A stretch of 64,000 nucleotides of DNA from Beijerinckiaceae bacterium (GCA_947370975.1 CANBNG010000010.1:1-64000); one strand, 5' to 3'; counted from the stretch's first letter, positions 15,017-24,379 are shown. The notes: generated by a model not told the origin, from the letters alone. Program-made: numbers and translations.

Positions 15017-17434
15017 TCAGTGGGCGACGACGCCCGATTCATCGGTTGCGAGGGGCGCACCCTTGACGGGAAGCGTCTCTTCCCAGGTGATCGGCGTCGG
15101 CTGGCGGATCAACGCATGGGCAAGCACTTCATCCATGCGCGACACGGGCACGATCTCAAGCGCGTTCTTCACGGAAGCCGGAATGTCAGCGAGATCCTTC
15201 GCATTGTCGATCGGGATCAGCACTTTCTTCAGGCCGCCGCGCAGAGCTGCGAGCAGCTTTTCCTTCAGGCCACCGATGGGCAACACACGGCCACGCAGGG
15301 TGACTTCACCCGTCATTGCAATGTCGCGCCGCACCGGAATGCCCGTCATCACCGACACGATGGTGGTGGCCATCGCAATGCCGGCCGAGGGGCCATCCTT
15401 GGGCGTCGCGCCTTCGGGCACGTGCACGTGGATGTCACGACGATCGAAGAGCGGCGGCTCGATGCCGAAATCGACGCAGCGCGAGCGGACATAGGAGGCC
15501 GCCGCAGAAATCGATTCCTTCATCACGTCACGCAGATTGCCCGTGACTGTCATCTTGCCCTTGCCGGGCATCATGACGCCTTCAATCGTCAGCAGCTCGC
15601 CGCCGACTTCCGTCCAGGCAAGGCCGGTGACGGCCCCAACCTGATCCTCGGTCTCGGCCTCGCCAAAGCGATATTTCGGCACGCCGAGATAATCGGACAG
15701 GTTGTCCGTCGTGACGACGACCTTCTTCTTTTTCGAGGTGAGAATTTCCTTCACCGCCTTGCGGGCGAGGTTGGACAATTCGCGCTCGAGATTACGCACG
15801 CCAGCTTCGCGCGTGTAACGGCGGATCAGCAGCATCAAGGCATCGGTCTCGATAGCCCATTCCTTGGGCGCGAGCCCATGTTTCTGGATCGTCGTCGGGA
15901 TGAGATGCTTGCGGGCGATCTCTGCCTTTTCGTCTTCCGTGTAGCCGGCGATACGGATGATCTCCATGCGATCCATCAGCGGCGCAGGGATATTCAGCGT
16001 ATTGGCGGTGGTCACGAACATGACGTTGGACAGGTCGTAATCGACCTCAAGGTAATGATCGGCGAAGGAGCCGTTCTGCTCGGGATCGAGAACCTCGAGC
16101 AAGGCCGACGACGGATCGCCGCGGAAATCCATGCCCATCTTGTCGATTTCATCGAGCAGGAAGAGCGGATTGTTGGTCTTGGCCTTGCGCATCGACTGGA
16201 TGATCTTGCCGGGCATCGAGCCGATATAGGTGCGACGATGTCCGCGGATCTCCGCCTCGTCACGTACGCCGCCCAGCGACATGCGCACGAATTCGCGGCC
16301 AGTCGCCTTGGCAATCGACTTGCCGAGCGAGGTCTTGCCGACGCCCGGAGGGCCGACGAGACACAGGATCGGGCCTGTCAACTTGTTCGCGCGCTGCTGC
16401 ACGGCCAGATATTCGAGGATGCGTTCCTTGACCTTCTCGAGGCCGTAATGATCGAGGTTGAGAACATCCTCGGCCACGCCCAGATCCTTCTTGACCTTGG
16501 AGCGCTTGCCCCACGGGATCGAGAGAACCCAATCGAGATAATTGCGCACCACGGTGGCCTCCGCCGACATGGGTGACATCTGCCGCAGCTTTTTCAGCTC
16601 GGCATTGCACTTGTCGCGCGCTTCCTTGGTGAGCTTGGTGTTCTTGATGCGCTCCTCGATCTCGGCGAGATCGTCCTTGCCGTCCTCGTCGCCGAGTTCC
16701 TTCTGGATCGCCTTCATCTGCTCGTTGAGATAATATTCGCGCTGGGTCTTTTCCATCTGGCGCTTCACGCGCGTGCGAATACGCTTTTCGACCTGCAGGA
16801 CGGAGATTTCACTCTCCATCAGGGCGAGGCACTTCTCCAGCCGCTTGGCGACAGACGCCATCTCGAGAATTTCCTGCTTGTCGGCGATCTTGATCGAGAG
16901 ATGCGACGCCACCGTATCGGCAAGCTTTGCGAAATCGTCGATCTGCGTCACCGCAGTCACGACTTCGGGCGAGACCTTCTTGTTGAGCTTCACATAGCCT
17001 TCGAACTCGGAGACGACCGAGCGCGACAGAGCCTCGACTTCGATGCGATCGGGAATTTGTTCCGCGAGCACTTCGGCGTCGGCCTCATAGAAATCATCGG
17101 TGCGCGTATATTTGAGCACATTGGCGCGCGCTGCGCCCTCGACCAGCACCTTCACGGTGCCATCGGGCAGCTTGAGCAGTTGAAGCACGGAGGCCAGCGT
17201 GCCGGTGTTGAAAATCGCATCCGTGGCCGGGTCGTCATCGGCCGCATTCATCTGCGTGGCGAGCAGAATATGCTTGTCGGCCTTCATCACTTCTTCGAGC
17301 GCGCGAATGGATTTCTCGCGGCCAACGAAAAGCGGCACGATCATGTGCGGGAAGACGACGATGTCACGCAGCGGCAGGACGGGATAGCTCTCAATGGCGC
17401 CGGGCGCGGCAAGCACACGCTTCTGAGTTGTCAT
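15017..17434 (-). CDS. lon: ATP-dependent protease Lon (LonA)
   Basis: The 805-residue protein has the normal length for bacterial LonA. The N-terminal substrate-binding domain begins near residue 16 (SYPVLPLRDIVVFPHM). The AAA+ module has Walker A GPPGVGKT at about 361 and Walker B in FLLDEIDKMG. The C-terminal protease domain has the Ser-Lys dyad: Ser683 in PKDGPSAG and Lys726 in GGLKEKLLAA. It degrades misfolded and short-lived regulatory proteins in the cytoplasm. AGGAAAAGCG precedes the ATG. It lies downstream of clpX on the same strand, but an opposite-strand membrane gene separates them, so lon has its own promoter region here. Confidence 0.98.
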   Translation of the reverse strand: MTTQKRVLAAPGAIESYPVLPLRDIVVFPHMIVPLFVGREKSIRALEEVMKADKHILLATQMNAADDDPATDAIFNTGTLASVLQLLKLPDGTVKVLVEGAARANVLKYTRTDDFYEADAEVLAEQIPDRIEVEALSRSVVSEFEGYVKLNKKVSPEVVTAVTQIDDFAKLADTVASHLSIKIADKQEILEMASVAKRLEKCLALMESEISVLQVEKRIRTRVKRQMEKTQREYYLNEQMKAIQKELGDEDGKDDLAEIEERIKNTKLTKEARDKCNAELKKLRQMSPMSAEATVVRNYLDWVLSIPWGKRSKVKKDLGVAEDVLNLDHYGLEKVKERILEYLAVQQRANKLTGPILCLVGPPGVGKTSLGKSIAKATGREFVRMSLGGVRDEAEIRGHRRTYIGSMPGKIIQSMRKAKTNNPLFLLDEIDKMGMDFRGDPSSALLEVLDPEQNGSFADHYLEVDYDLSNVMFVTTANTLNIPAPLMDRMEIIRIAGYTEDEKAEIARKHLIPTTIQKHGLAPKEWAIETDALMLLIRRYTREAGVRNLERELSNLARKAVKEILTSKKKKVVVTTDNLSDYLGVPKYRFGEAETEDQVGAVTGLAWTEVGGELLTIEGVMMPGKGKMTVTGNLRDVMKESISAAASYVRSRCVDFGIEPPLFDRRDIHVHVPEGATPKDGPSAGIAMATTIVSVMTGIPVRRDIAMTGEVTLRGRVLPIGGLKEKLLAALRGGLKKVLIPIDNAKDLADIPASVKNALEIVPVSRMDEVLAHALIRQPTPITWEETLPVKGAPLATDESGVVAH

Positions 17435-17728
17435 TCGCTTTTCCTATTCGTGTCTGCCCGTCACCTGCCGCTAGGCCAGGCATCGAGCGAGACGTCACAC
17501 CGCAAAAAGCACGATTCGCGCCAACTTTGATGTTACGTCCCTATGGTGAGGCCTCAAAGGCGCCTCCCATCTCTTCCAACTGGAAATGGTTAGGTCAGAA
17601 CCGTTTTTCAACACCTGCGGCAAGGTTGCGCATATTTTCTGGCTGGCTGCGACCCCGACGAATCGGTGTAGCGTCCTTTCATTGATCTGATTTTTTGTTC
17701 CGCGCGTCGCGCACCTGCCCTTTTTGCG

Positions 17729-19240
17729 ATGATTCAACGCCACCCCGGCTCCCTCAACCTGCCCCTCTGCCTGCTGCTGGCAGCGCCCGCCTTTGTCTTT
17801 GCGCTTGGCTGGCTTGCGCCGGGCTTGGGCGCGGCCTGCTGCGTCCTGCTCGCAGCGGCGCTCGGCCTAGCCTCTCGGCAAGCGGCCCCGGGCCGCCCGG
17901 TCGATCGCCCTTTTCTTGGGCTCTGCCTCGGGCTCGGGCTTGGCGTAACCGTCCTCAGCGGAACGGGACATTTTTTCTTCCAGACCTTCGACTGGACCAT
18001 TCGCGATGCTGTTCTGGTCGATCTGGTGGGGCGGGATTGGCCGGTGGGCTATCTGCACAAGGAGGAACCCCACCTTCTGCGCGCGCCTCTTGGCATGTAT
18101 CTCCTGCCCGCTGCTGCGGGAAAACTCGCCGGGTTGCGCGTCGCCGAATTCACGCTGCTGGCGCAAAACGCGCTGCTCACCGCCCTCTGCCTCTATGGCC
18201 TTGGCAGGCATGGCGCCTCGCGACGCGAGCAAGGCGCAATCGTGGCCGGTGCCCTGCTCTTTGCCGGGCTCGACGTGGTCGCGATGCTGGGCGGTGTCCT
18301 GACAGGAGAAACGCGCCTGCTTCATCCCGATGGCGCGCTGCGTCTGGAATATTCCGGACAGATGACCTTGCTGCTTTGGACGCCACACCACGCACTACCG
18401 GGCTTTGCTGTCGCCGCCGCCTGGCTCGGCTGGCGGCGCGGCGAGGACGATTGTAGCGCGCCCGCGCTCATAAGCGCGCTCGGCCTGCTCTGGTCGCCAC
18501 TGGCGACCATGGGCTCTCTCCTGCTCGTCGCCTATGCCATGGTTTGGGCGCGCGCGGAGCGCACGCTCAGGGCGCGCCAGCTGGCCGCCCCCGCATTGGC
18601 TGCCATCGCCCTGCTGCCTGTGGCCTTTTACCTCTCGCGTGACACCGGCGAGCTTGCCATTGGCCTTCGAAGCGATCCTCCCTTCCTGTTCCTTTATCCC
18701 GGCCTGATTTTGGTGGATGTCGCGCCGGCCATGCTTTTCCTCTGGCAGACGCGCGACAGAACCGACCGGCGCGCCCTTTGGGATTATTGGCTCTGTCTTC
18801 TGCCGATGCTGCTTTTTCACTTTTTCACCATCGGTCACGATTTTGCGCGCCGCGCGATCATTCCCATCGCAACGCTGGTCGCTGTTGGCTTTGCGCAGCG
18901 CCTCCAGCGCCAATGGGACAAGGGGTTGGGGCGCGACACGCGCTGGATCCTGCCCGTTGCCTTGCTCTGCCTGATGAACCCTCTGATCGAGATCGGGCGC
19001 AATCTCGTCGAGCGCGCCGAACCGCTGCAAACCTGCAATCTGCTGGAGGCCTGGCAGAACGGTCCGCTCCAAGCCGAAACGCTCGCGCTCTATCTGGCGC
19101 AAGAAAGCGCATTCAGCGCCTATCCGTGGCTGTTTCGCGCCCGCACACAGCAGCTTGCCACCCTCACGCCGCGCAGCTGCTGGCGAAAGGGCCGGCTGAT
19201 CTACTTTGACATGCCCTGGCGCGAACCGGTCGCCCCGTGA
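17729..19240 (+). CDS. Unknown polytopic membrane protein
   Basis: I do not recognise a named family. The 503-residue product has about ten to twelve hydrophobic segments. A loop after the second or third span reads FDWTIRDAVLVDLVGRDWPVGY, and a short soluble C-terminal tail contains two cysteines. The large-loop-then-many-spans layout is reminiscent of GT-C glycosyltransferases and O-antigen-polymerase-like proteins, but no catalytic motif is clear. It is transcribed opposite to lon and clpX, between them, where other alphaproteobacteria usually have no gene. The start at 17729 lacks a good Shine-Dalgarno. Convergent with clpX and separated from it by a shared terminator. Confidence 0.7.
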   Translation: MIQRHPGSLNLPLCLLLAAPAFVFALGWLAPGLGAACCVLLAAALGLASRQAAPGRPVDRPFLGLCLGLGLGVTVLSGTGHFFFQTFDWTIRDAVLVDLVGRDWPVGYLHKEEPHLLRAPLGMYLLPAAAGKLAGLRVAEFTLLAQNALLTALCLYGLGRHGASRREQGAIVAGALLFAGLDVVAMLGGVLTGETRLLHPDGALRLEYSGQMTLLLWTPHHALPGFAVAAAWLGWRRGEDDCSAPALISALGLLWSPLATMGSLLLVAYAMVWARAERTLRARQLAAPALAAIALLPVAFYLSRDTGELAIGLRSDPPFLFLYPGLILVDVAPAMLFLWQTRDRTDRRALWDYWLCLLPMLLFHFFTIGHDFARRAIIPIATLVAVGFAQRLQRQWDKGLGRDTRWILPVALLCLMNPLIEIGRNLVERAEPLQTCNLLEAWQNGPLQAETLALYLAQESAFSAYPWLFRARTQQLATLTPRSCWRKGRLIYFDMPWREPVAP

Positions 19241-19250
19241 GCGCAGACAT

Positions 19251-19279
19251 AAAAAAGGGCCGCACGAAGCGGCCCTTTT
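19251..19279. terminator. Bidirectional terminator between the membrane protein gene and clpX
   Basis: AAAAAA, then GGGCCGC, loop ACGAA, GCGGCCC and TTTT, between two convergent genes. Confidence 0.88.
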
Positions 19280-19301
19280 GAAACTCACATGGCAGGAGCA
19301 C

Positions 19302-20567
19302 TCAGGCGCTCGTGCCGCTCTTTTCCGTGCGTTCCGCATAGATGTAGAGCGGACGGGCATTGCCTTCGACAACCTCGGGCCCAATGACCACCTGCTCAAC
19401 GCCCTCAAGGCCCGGCAGATCGAACATCGTGTCGAGCAGGATGCCCTCCATGATGGAGCGCAGCCCGCGCGCGCCGGTGCGCCGTTCAATCGCCTTTTTG
19501 GCGACGACCGAGAGCGCCTCGTCCTGGAAGGTTAGCTCGGTGTTCTCCATCTCGAACAGACGCTGATATTGCTTCACCAGCGCGTTCTTCGGCTCGGTCA
19601 GAATGGTCTTGAGCGCCGCCTCGTCGAGATCTTCCAGCGTGGCGATGACCGGCAAACGACCGACGAACTCGGGGATGAGGCCGAATTTCAGCAGATCTTC
19701 AGGCTCGACCTTGCGGAAGATTTCGCCAGTGCGGCGATCCTCGGGATTGGAAACAGTCGCGGCGAAGCCGATCGAGGTGCCCTTGCCGCGCTGCGAGATG
19801 ATCTTCTCGAGACCGGCAAAAGCGCCGCCACAGATGAACAGGATGTTCGTCGTGTCGACCTGCAGGAATTCCTGCTGCGGATGCTTGCGGCCGCCCTGCG
19901 GAGGAACGGAGGCAACCGTGCCTTCCATGATCTTCAGAAGCGCCTGCTGCACACCCTCGCCCGACACGTCGCGGGTGATGGAGGGATTGTCGGACTTACG
20001 CGAGATCTTGTCGATTTCGTCGATGTAGACGATGCCGCGCTGCGCACGCTCGACATTATAGTCGGAGGCCTGCAGCAGCTTCAGGATGATGTTCTCGACA
20101 TCCTCACCGACATAACCGGCTTCGGTCAGCGTCGTGGCGTCAGCCATGGTGAAGGGCACATCGAGGATGCGGGCGAGCGTCTGCGCGAGCAGCGTCTTGC
20201 CCGAGCCCGTCGGGCCGATCAGCAGGATGTTGGACTTCGCCAGCTCGACGTCATTGTGCTTCGTCGCGTGGTTGAGCCGCTTGTAATGATTGTGCACGGC
20301 GACCGAGAGGACGCGCTTGGCCTGCGGCTGGCCGATGACATAATCATCGAGCACCTTGCAGATTTCGCGCGGCGTCGGAATGCCTTCCTTGCCCTTCACG
20401 AGCGAGGATTTGTTCTCTTCGCGGATGATGTCCATGCACAGTTCGACGCATTCATCGCAGATGAAGACCGTCGGTCCCGCGATGAGCTTGCGAACCTCGT
20501 GCTGGCTCTTGCCGCAAAACGAGCAGTAGAGCGTGTTCTTCGAGTCGCTAGCGCCGACCTTGCTCAT
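19302..20567 (-). CDS. clpX: ATP-dependent Clp protease ATP-binding subunit ClpX
   Basis: The 421-residue protein has the N-terminal zinc-binding domain (CSFCGKSQ...CDECVELC, residues about 15-45), AAA+ Walker A GPTGSGKT, Walker B VYIDEIDKI, the IGF loop for ClpP docking (TSIGFAA region) and the sensor-2 segment TGARGLRS. It unfolds tagged substrates and feeds ClpP. The start at 20567 (MSKVGASDS) has GGAG seven bases upstream. The gap of 286 bases after clpP may hold its own promoter; I see a TGTCA-TTT-TGACA palindrome there but cannot assign it. Confidence 0.98.
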   Translation of the reverse strand: MSKVGASDSKNTLYCSFCGKSQHEVRKLIAGPTVFICDECVELCMDIIREENKSSLVKGKEGIPTPREICKVLDDYVIGQPQAKRVLSVAVHNHYKRLNHATKHNDVELAKSNILLIGPTGSGKTLLAQTLARILDVPFTMADATTLTEAGYVGEDVENIILKLLQASDYNVERAQRGIVYIDEIDKISRKSDNPSITRDVSGEGVQQALLKIMEGTVASVPPQGGRKHPQQEFLQVDTTNILFICGGAFAGLEKIISQRGKGTSIGFAATVSNPEDRRTGEIFRKVEPEDLLKFGLIPEFVGRLPVIATLEDLDEAALKTILTEPKNALVKQYQRLFEMENTELTFQDEALSVVAKKAIERRTGARGLRSIMEGILLDTMFDLPGLEGVEQVVIGPEVVEGNARPLYIYAERTEKSGTSA

Positions 20568-20853
20568 AATATTCTCCGTGCAGACGTGGCGTGGCCGGAA
20601 CGCGCAGGCCTCGTCATGGTACAAAATAAATGCGACGGCCTAACAAAGCGTAGACCGTCATGTCAGGCGAACGTGTCATTTTGACAGCCTGCGCCGTCGC
20701 AGGTTCGTTTTTCAGGACCGATGCAAACACGTGGCCGGATCAGGATCAAGCCGAACCTCAAACATGGCCAAGGTTCGGGCAAGGTCTTCAAACCGGCTCC
20801 TGCCTCCCCTAACCTACGAAAGATCAGGGAAGACAGAACCTTAGATCATTTTT

Positions 20854-21486
20854 TCACTTCGCCGCGGGTTCTTCCGGGCGCTTTTCGAGCACCTGGTCGA
20901 CGAGGCCAAATTCCTTGGCTTCGGCCGCCGACATGAAGTGGTCGCGGTCCAATGTGCGTTCGATCGTGTCATAATCACGACCGGTGTGGCGCACATAAAT
21001 TTCGTTCAGGCGACGCTTGATCTTCATGATGTCCTCCGCATGGCGGAGAATATCGGACGCCTGGCCCTGGAAACCGCCAGAAGGCTGGTGAACCATGACG
21101 CGGGCGTTGGGCAGGCAGAAGCGCATCTCAGGCGCGCCTGCGCAGAGCAGGAGCGAGCCCATGGACGCCGCCTGGCCGATGCAGAGCGTCGAGACCTTGG
21201 GCTTGATGAACTGCATCGTGTCGTAGATCGCCAGACCCGATGTCACCACGCCACCGGGCGAGTTGATGTACATCGCGATCTCTTTCTTCGGGTTTTCGGC
21301 CTCGAGGAAGAGAAGCTGGGCAATAATGACCGAGGCCATGTGGTCCTCGACCGGCCCGGTCAGGAAGATGATTCGTTCGCGTAGCAGGCGCGAATAGATA
21401 TCGAAGCCGCGCTCGCCCCGGCTCGTGTTCTCAATAACCTGAGGAATCAAATAGTTGGCGTAGGTTTCAATCGGGTCACGCATCAT
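20854..21486 (-). CDS. clpP: ATP-dependent Clp protease proteolytic subunit ClpP
   Basis: The 210-residue protein has the full catalytic triad: Ser108 (GQAASMGS), His133 (MVHQPSGG) and Asp182 (LDRDHFMS). The N-terminal propeptide is short. It forms the tetradecameric barrel that works with ClpX encoded next. Two adjacent ATG codons open the frame (MMRD); either may be used. It follows tig after 157 bases that contain a stable hairpin. Confidence 0.98.
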   Translation of the reverse strand: MMRDPIETYANYLIPQVIENTSRGERGFDIYSRLLRERIIFLTGPVEDHMASVIIAQLLFLEAENPKKEIAMYINSPGGVVTSGLAIYDTMQFIKPKVSTLCIGQAASMGSLLLCAGAPEMRFCLPNARVMVHQPSGGFQGQASDILRHAEDIMKIKRRLNEIYVRHTGRDYDTIERTLDRDHFMSAAEAKEFGLVDQVLEKRPEEPAAK

Positions 21487-21543
21487 GTCGTCCTTGAACG
21501 GCGAACCCCCGGGCTCGGCGCATCTGTTACCCCAACATAATGA

Positions 21544-21573
21544 CGCCGGCAGCCTTGTGCAAAGGCTGCCGGC
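21544..21573. repeat. Stable hairpin between tig and clpP
   Basis: CGCCGGCAGCCTT and AAGGCTGCCGGCG form a 13-bp stem with a very short loop. On the tig strand no run of T follows, so it is not a standard terminator; it may be an RNA-stability or attenuation element. Confidence 0.6.
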
Positions 21574-21643
21574 GAAATTTCATTCCTCGAATGGATAATG
21601 GGAGACAGAAAGCCGCAGCTTCGCGTGTCTTCCCACCCCCTCG

Positions 21644-23008
21644 TCAGGCAGCGGTCTTCTCGTCGTCCGCCTCGATCTTGAACAGCTCGTCCTTGGAGAC
21701 GATCTGGTCAGTGACCTTGGCCATGGAGACGATGTGGTCGACCACCTTCTCCTCGAAGACGGGGGCGCGCAGCTGGGCGAGCGCCTCCGGATTGCTGCGA
21801 TAATAATCCCAGACCATCTTTTCCTGGCCGGGGAACTGGCGCGCACGCTCAAGCAGAGCCTGCGTCACTTCGTCATCCGTCACCTGGACATTGGCCGACT
21901 GGCCAACTTCGGCCAGCACGAGACCAAGGCGCACGCGGCGCTCGGCGATGCGACGATAATCGGCGCGGGCGGCTTCTTCGGTTGTGCCCTCTTCAGCAAA
22001 GGACTTGCCGCCGGCCTTCTGCTCGTTCTCGACCTGGGTCCAGATGCCAGAGAATTCCTGCTCGACGAGACCTTCGGGAAGCTCGAAGGAATATTTCTTG
22101 TCGAGCGCGTCCAGCAGCGCGCGCTTCAGCTTGTCACGCGACGCGCGGGTGTAGTCGCGGTCGATGTTGGAGCGGATGGCGTCCTTGAGCTTGTCGATGG
22201 CGTCGAAGCCAAAGCCCTTGGCGAATTCGTCATCCATGGTCAGCTCGCCGGGAGCTGCAATGGCCTTGACCGTGACGTCGAAGGTCGCGGCGCGACCGGC
22301 CAGATGCGTCGCCGTGTAGTTCTCGGGGAAGCTGACGTTGACGACACGCGCCTCGCCGGCCTTTGCACCCTCAAGCTGCTCCTCGAAGCCCGGAATGAAC
22401 GAGCCGGAGCCGAGAATCACGTCGACGTCAGAGCCCGTGCCGCCTTCGAACAGCTCGTCGCCGAGCTTGCCGACGAAGTCGATCGTGACCTTGTCGCCGG
22501 AAGCGGCGACTGCGCCCTCTTCCTTGGCCGTGAAGGCGCGGTTCTGCGCGGCCATACGATCAAGCGCCTGTTGCACTTCTTCATCGGAAATGTCGGCCTT
22601 GAGGCGCGTGATTTCCACATCGTCGAAATTGCCGACGTCGAAGGTCGGCAGGATTTCGATGTTCACCTTGATCGTCAGGTCGCCCTTGGCTTCAAGAGCG
22701 GCCTCGACCTCGGCCTGATCGCTGGGGAAGTCGACCTTGGGCTCGAGCGCGAGCTTGAGCTGGTTGTCCTCGACGATCTTGCGGTTGGCATCATTGATGG
22801 CGGTCTGGAGGACCTCAGCCATGACGCTGCGGCCGTAGACGCGCTTGAGATGGGCCATCGGCACCTTGCCGGGACGGAACCCGTTGATGCGGACCTTGTC
22901 CTTCATCTCGATGAGCTGGCCGTTGAGCCGGTCGGCCAGATCCTTGGCCGGGAACACAACCTGAAATTCGCGCTTGAGGCCCTGCGACAGGGTTTCGGTC
23001 ACCTGCAT
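21644..23008 (-). CDS. tig: Trigger factor, ribosome-bound chaperone
   Basis: The 454-residue protein has the N-terminal ribosome-docking domain with the signature GFRPGKVP (about residue 43). A central FKBP-type peptidyl-prolyl isomerase domain covers about 150-245, and a helical C-terminal chaperone domain follows. It binds nascent chains at the ribosome exit. The start at ATG 23008 (MQVTETLSQ) is used; the longer open frame upstream simply reads through tRNA-Leu. The tRNA-Leu, tig, clpP, clpX order is typical of Rhizobiales. Confidence 0.97.
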   Translation of the reverse strand: MQVTETLSQGLKREFQVVFPAKDLADRLNGQLIEMKDKVRINGFRPGKVPMAHLKRVYGRSVMAEVLQTAINDANRKIVEDNQLKLALEPKVDFPSDQAEVEAALEAKGDLTIKVNIEILPTFDVGNFDDVEITRLKADISDEEVQQALDRMAAQNRAFTAKEEGAVAASGDKVTIDFVGKLGDELFEGGTGSDVDVILGSGSFIPGFEEQLEGAKAGEARVVNVSFPENYTATHLAGRAATFDVTVKAIAAPGELTMDDEFAKGFGFDAIDKLKDAIRSNIDRDYTRASRDKLKRALLDALDKKYSFELPEGLVEQEFSGIWTQVENEQKAGGKSFAEEGTTEEAARADYRRIAERRVRLGLVLAEVGQSANVQVTDDEVTQALLERARQFPGQEKMVWDYYRSNPEALAQLRAPVFEEKVVDHIVSMAKVTDQIVSKDELFKIEADDEKTAA

Positions 23009-23091
23009 TTTTTTGCCTTCTGGAACATGCGGCCCGGGATCTCCCGAGCGCGCCTGAAAACTGGGTCGAAAAAGGTGAGCAATGCCTGTTC

Positions 23092-23176
23092 TGGTGCGGG
23101 CGGAGGGACTCGAACCCCCACGCCTTTCGGCGGCGGCACCTAAAGCCGCTGCGTCTACCAATTCCGCCACGCCCGC
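23092..23176 (-). tRNA. tRNA-Leu (anticodon TAG)
   Basis: An 85-nt class II tRNA on the minus strand. The acceptor stem GCGGGCG/CGCCCGC is perfect, the anticodon loop TTTAGGT (anticodon TAG) sits between GCGGC and GCCGC, a long variable arm CGCCGAAAGGCG is present, the T arm is GGGGG-TTCGAGT-CCCTC, and CCA is encoded. Confidence 0.96.
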
Positions 23177-23295
23177 AAGAATCCGCATCCGCAAGGGACG
23201 GACCCCAGCAGCTCACCGCTTCGGGTGCTGGCTCTATAACAACGGCAGGGGGCGGATGCGACAAAAAAGTGCGCGAGGGGAAGGTTACACCCCGC

Positions 23296-24264
23296 TCAGC
23301 TGTCCAGGACCGGCACAAAAAGCGGGGAAACCTCCGCAATCAGCTCTTTTGGCAGCATCCGCAACTCTTCAGCGGCAAAGGACAGATGGGCCAGATGGGT
23401 CGCCGTGAGGCTCGCCACCGCGCGGGCCTGCGCAAGATCGCGTGCGCGCTTAAGGGGATCGCAGTCGAGGCGCTGCGACACCCAATATTTATGGGCCGCG
23501 AAAACGCGCGGATCGGACGTGACCATGCGCAGAGGCCCACCGCGCATGTCGATGGCCATGGCTTCGAAAGCAGGCGCGCTTTCATGCCAATTGGGCGGGT
23601 TCCGAAGCGGCTTGATGAGATCGACGAGAAAACCATCATGATTGACCGCGCGAAACGATTGCGCGGATCTGCGGAAGGAGCGGTCGGCTTTCTGAAGGAG
23701 CCGCATCAGCGAGGCCTCCTCGAGCTCCTCCGAGGCCACAAAGGACAGGCGCGCCCGCGAATCGAGCAACAGATCGACATCCTCCGTCGTCGTCAGCCCG
23801 GAATCGAAATGCACGCCGCAGGCGGCTTCATAGGCATAGAGCGCATGTGTCCCCACGACGCGAATGCCGGCGCCAAGCAGGCCGCTGCGATCAAGGAGGC
23901 GCAGCACGCGCGCGCTCACCAGCGGCACCCGGCCCAGCCCCAGAACGCGATTGATGGCGGCTTGCCTGACCATCACGGGCTGGAGCGCGGCAAGACGCGC
24001 CTTGGCATCCTCCCGCCCGACCTCGAACTCCGCCTTGATACGCTCGGTCTCGGGGCTGCGCGGGCCAAGCGAGGACTGGCGCCGACGCCCCTGCCTGTCA
24101 TAGGCGGCGCGCACCAGATATTCGCGCCCCTTCACGAGCGTCCAGACCATCGAGCCGTGCGTTTCAGCCTCGCGCGCGGCAGCAACGCGCCACGCTTCAA
24201 AGCGTTGGCGGCTGTTGACCGCCTCACGGCGTTGGTCGGCATTGATGTCCACGAAATCAGGCAT
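23296..24264 (-). CDS. Nucleotidyltransferase-fold protein (GSU2403-like)
   Basis: The 322-residue protein has a basic helical N-terminal half (residues about 1-110) and a nucleotidyltransferase-like core. The core shows VVGTHALYAYEAACG and, about 20 residues on, TTTEDVDLLLD, matching the G-[ST]...D-x-D layout of the polymerase-beta superfamily. A C-terminal stretch (HKYWVSQRLDCDPLKRARDLAQA) matches the region conserved in the GSU2403 family. The nucleotide substrate and target are unknown; related folds act in tRNA or protein modification and in some toxin-like systems. It is a single gene, with four copies of a 9-base motif directly upstream of its ATG. Confidence 0.75.
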   Translation of the reverse strand: MPDFVDINADQRREAVNSRQRFEAWRVAAAREAETHGSMVWTLVKGREYLVRAAYDRQGRRRQSSLGPRSPETERIKAEFEVGREDAKARLAALQPVMVRQAAINRVLGLGRVPLVSARVLRLLDRSGLLGAGIRVVGTHALYAYEAACGVHFDSGLTTTEDVDLLLDSRARLSFVASEELEEASLMRLLQKADRSFRRSAQSFRAVNHDGFLVDLIKPLRNPPNWHESAPAFEAMAIDMRGGPLRMVTSDPRVFAAHKYWVSQRLDCDPLKRARDLAQARAVASLTATHLAHLSFAAEELRMLPKELIAEVSPLFVPVLDS

Positions 24265-24268
24265 GGGC

Positions 24269-24371
24269 GCTTCAACACTTCATTGCGCTTTGCATCAGGC
24301 CTGTTGAAACCTACGCCCTAAGCCCCCTCGTTTCAACACTTCCGGCAAAAACTCAGCAAAACTGTTGAAAC
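24269..24371. promoter_or_regulatory. Array of four alternating TGTTGAAAC motifs upstream of the nucleotidyltransferase gene
   Basis: TGTTGAAAC stands at 24302-24310 and 24363-24371. Its complement GTTTCAACA stands at 24330-24338, and with one mismatch at 24269-24277. Orientation alternates, and centre-to-centre steps are 33, 28 and 33 bases, about three helical turns. The array fills the space between the tauD terminator and the ATG at 24264, so it overlaps the likely promoter. Confidence 0.6.
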
Positions 24372-24379
24372 TCGCGCAT

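Noticed and set aside
15020..16576. 518-residue open frame opposite lon
   Set aside because: Antisense shadow of the Lon protease gene, without recognisable domain or start signal.
17435..17728. Heat-shock sigma-32 promoter before lon
   Set aside because: I looked for CTTG and CCAT-type boxes at proper spacing and found no convincing pair.
20674..20686. TGTCA-TTT-TGACA palindrome between clpX and clpP
   Set aside because: The arms are only five bases, no regulator is assignable, and chance occurrence cannot be excluded.
24269..24371. CRISPR-like repeat with GTTGAAAC ends
   Set aside because: The motif is only nine bases long, alternates in direction and has four copies, without a full direct repeat or cas genes; an operator array fits better.
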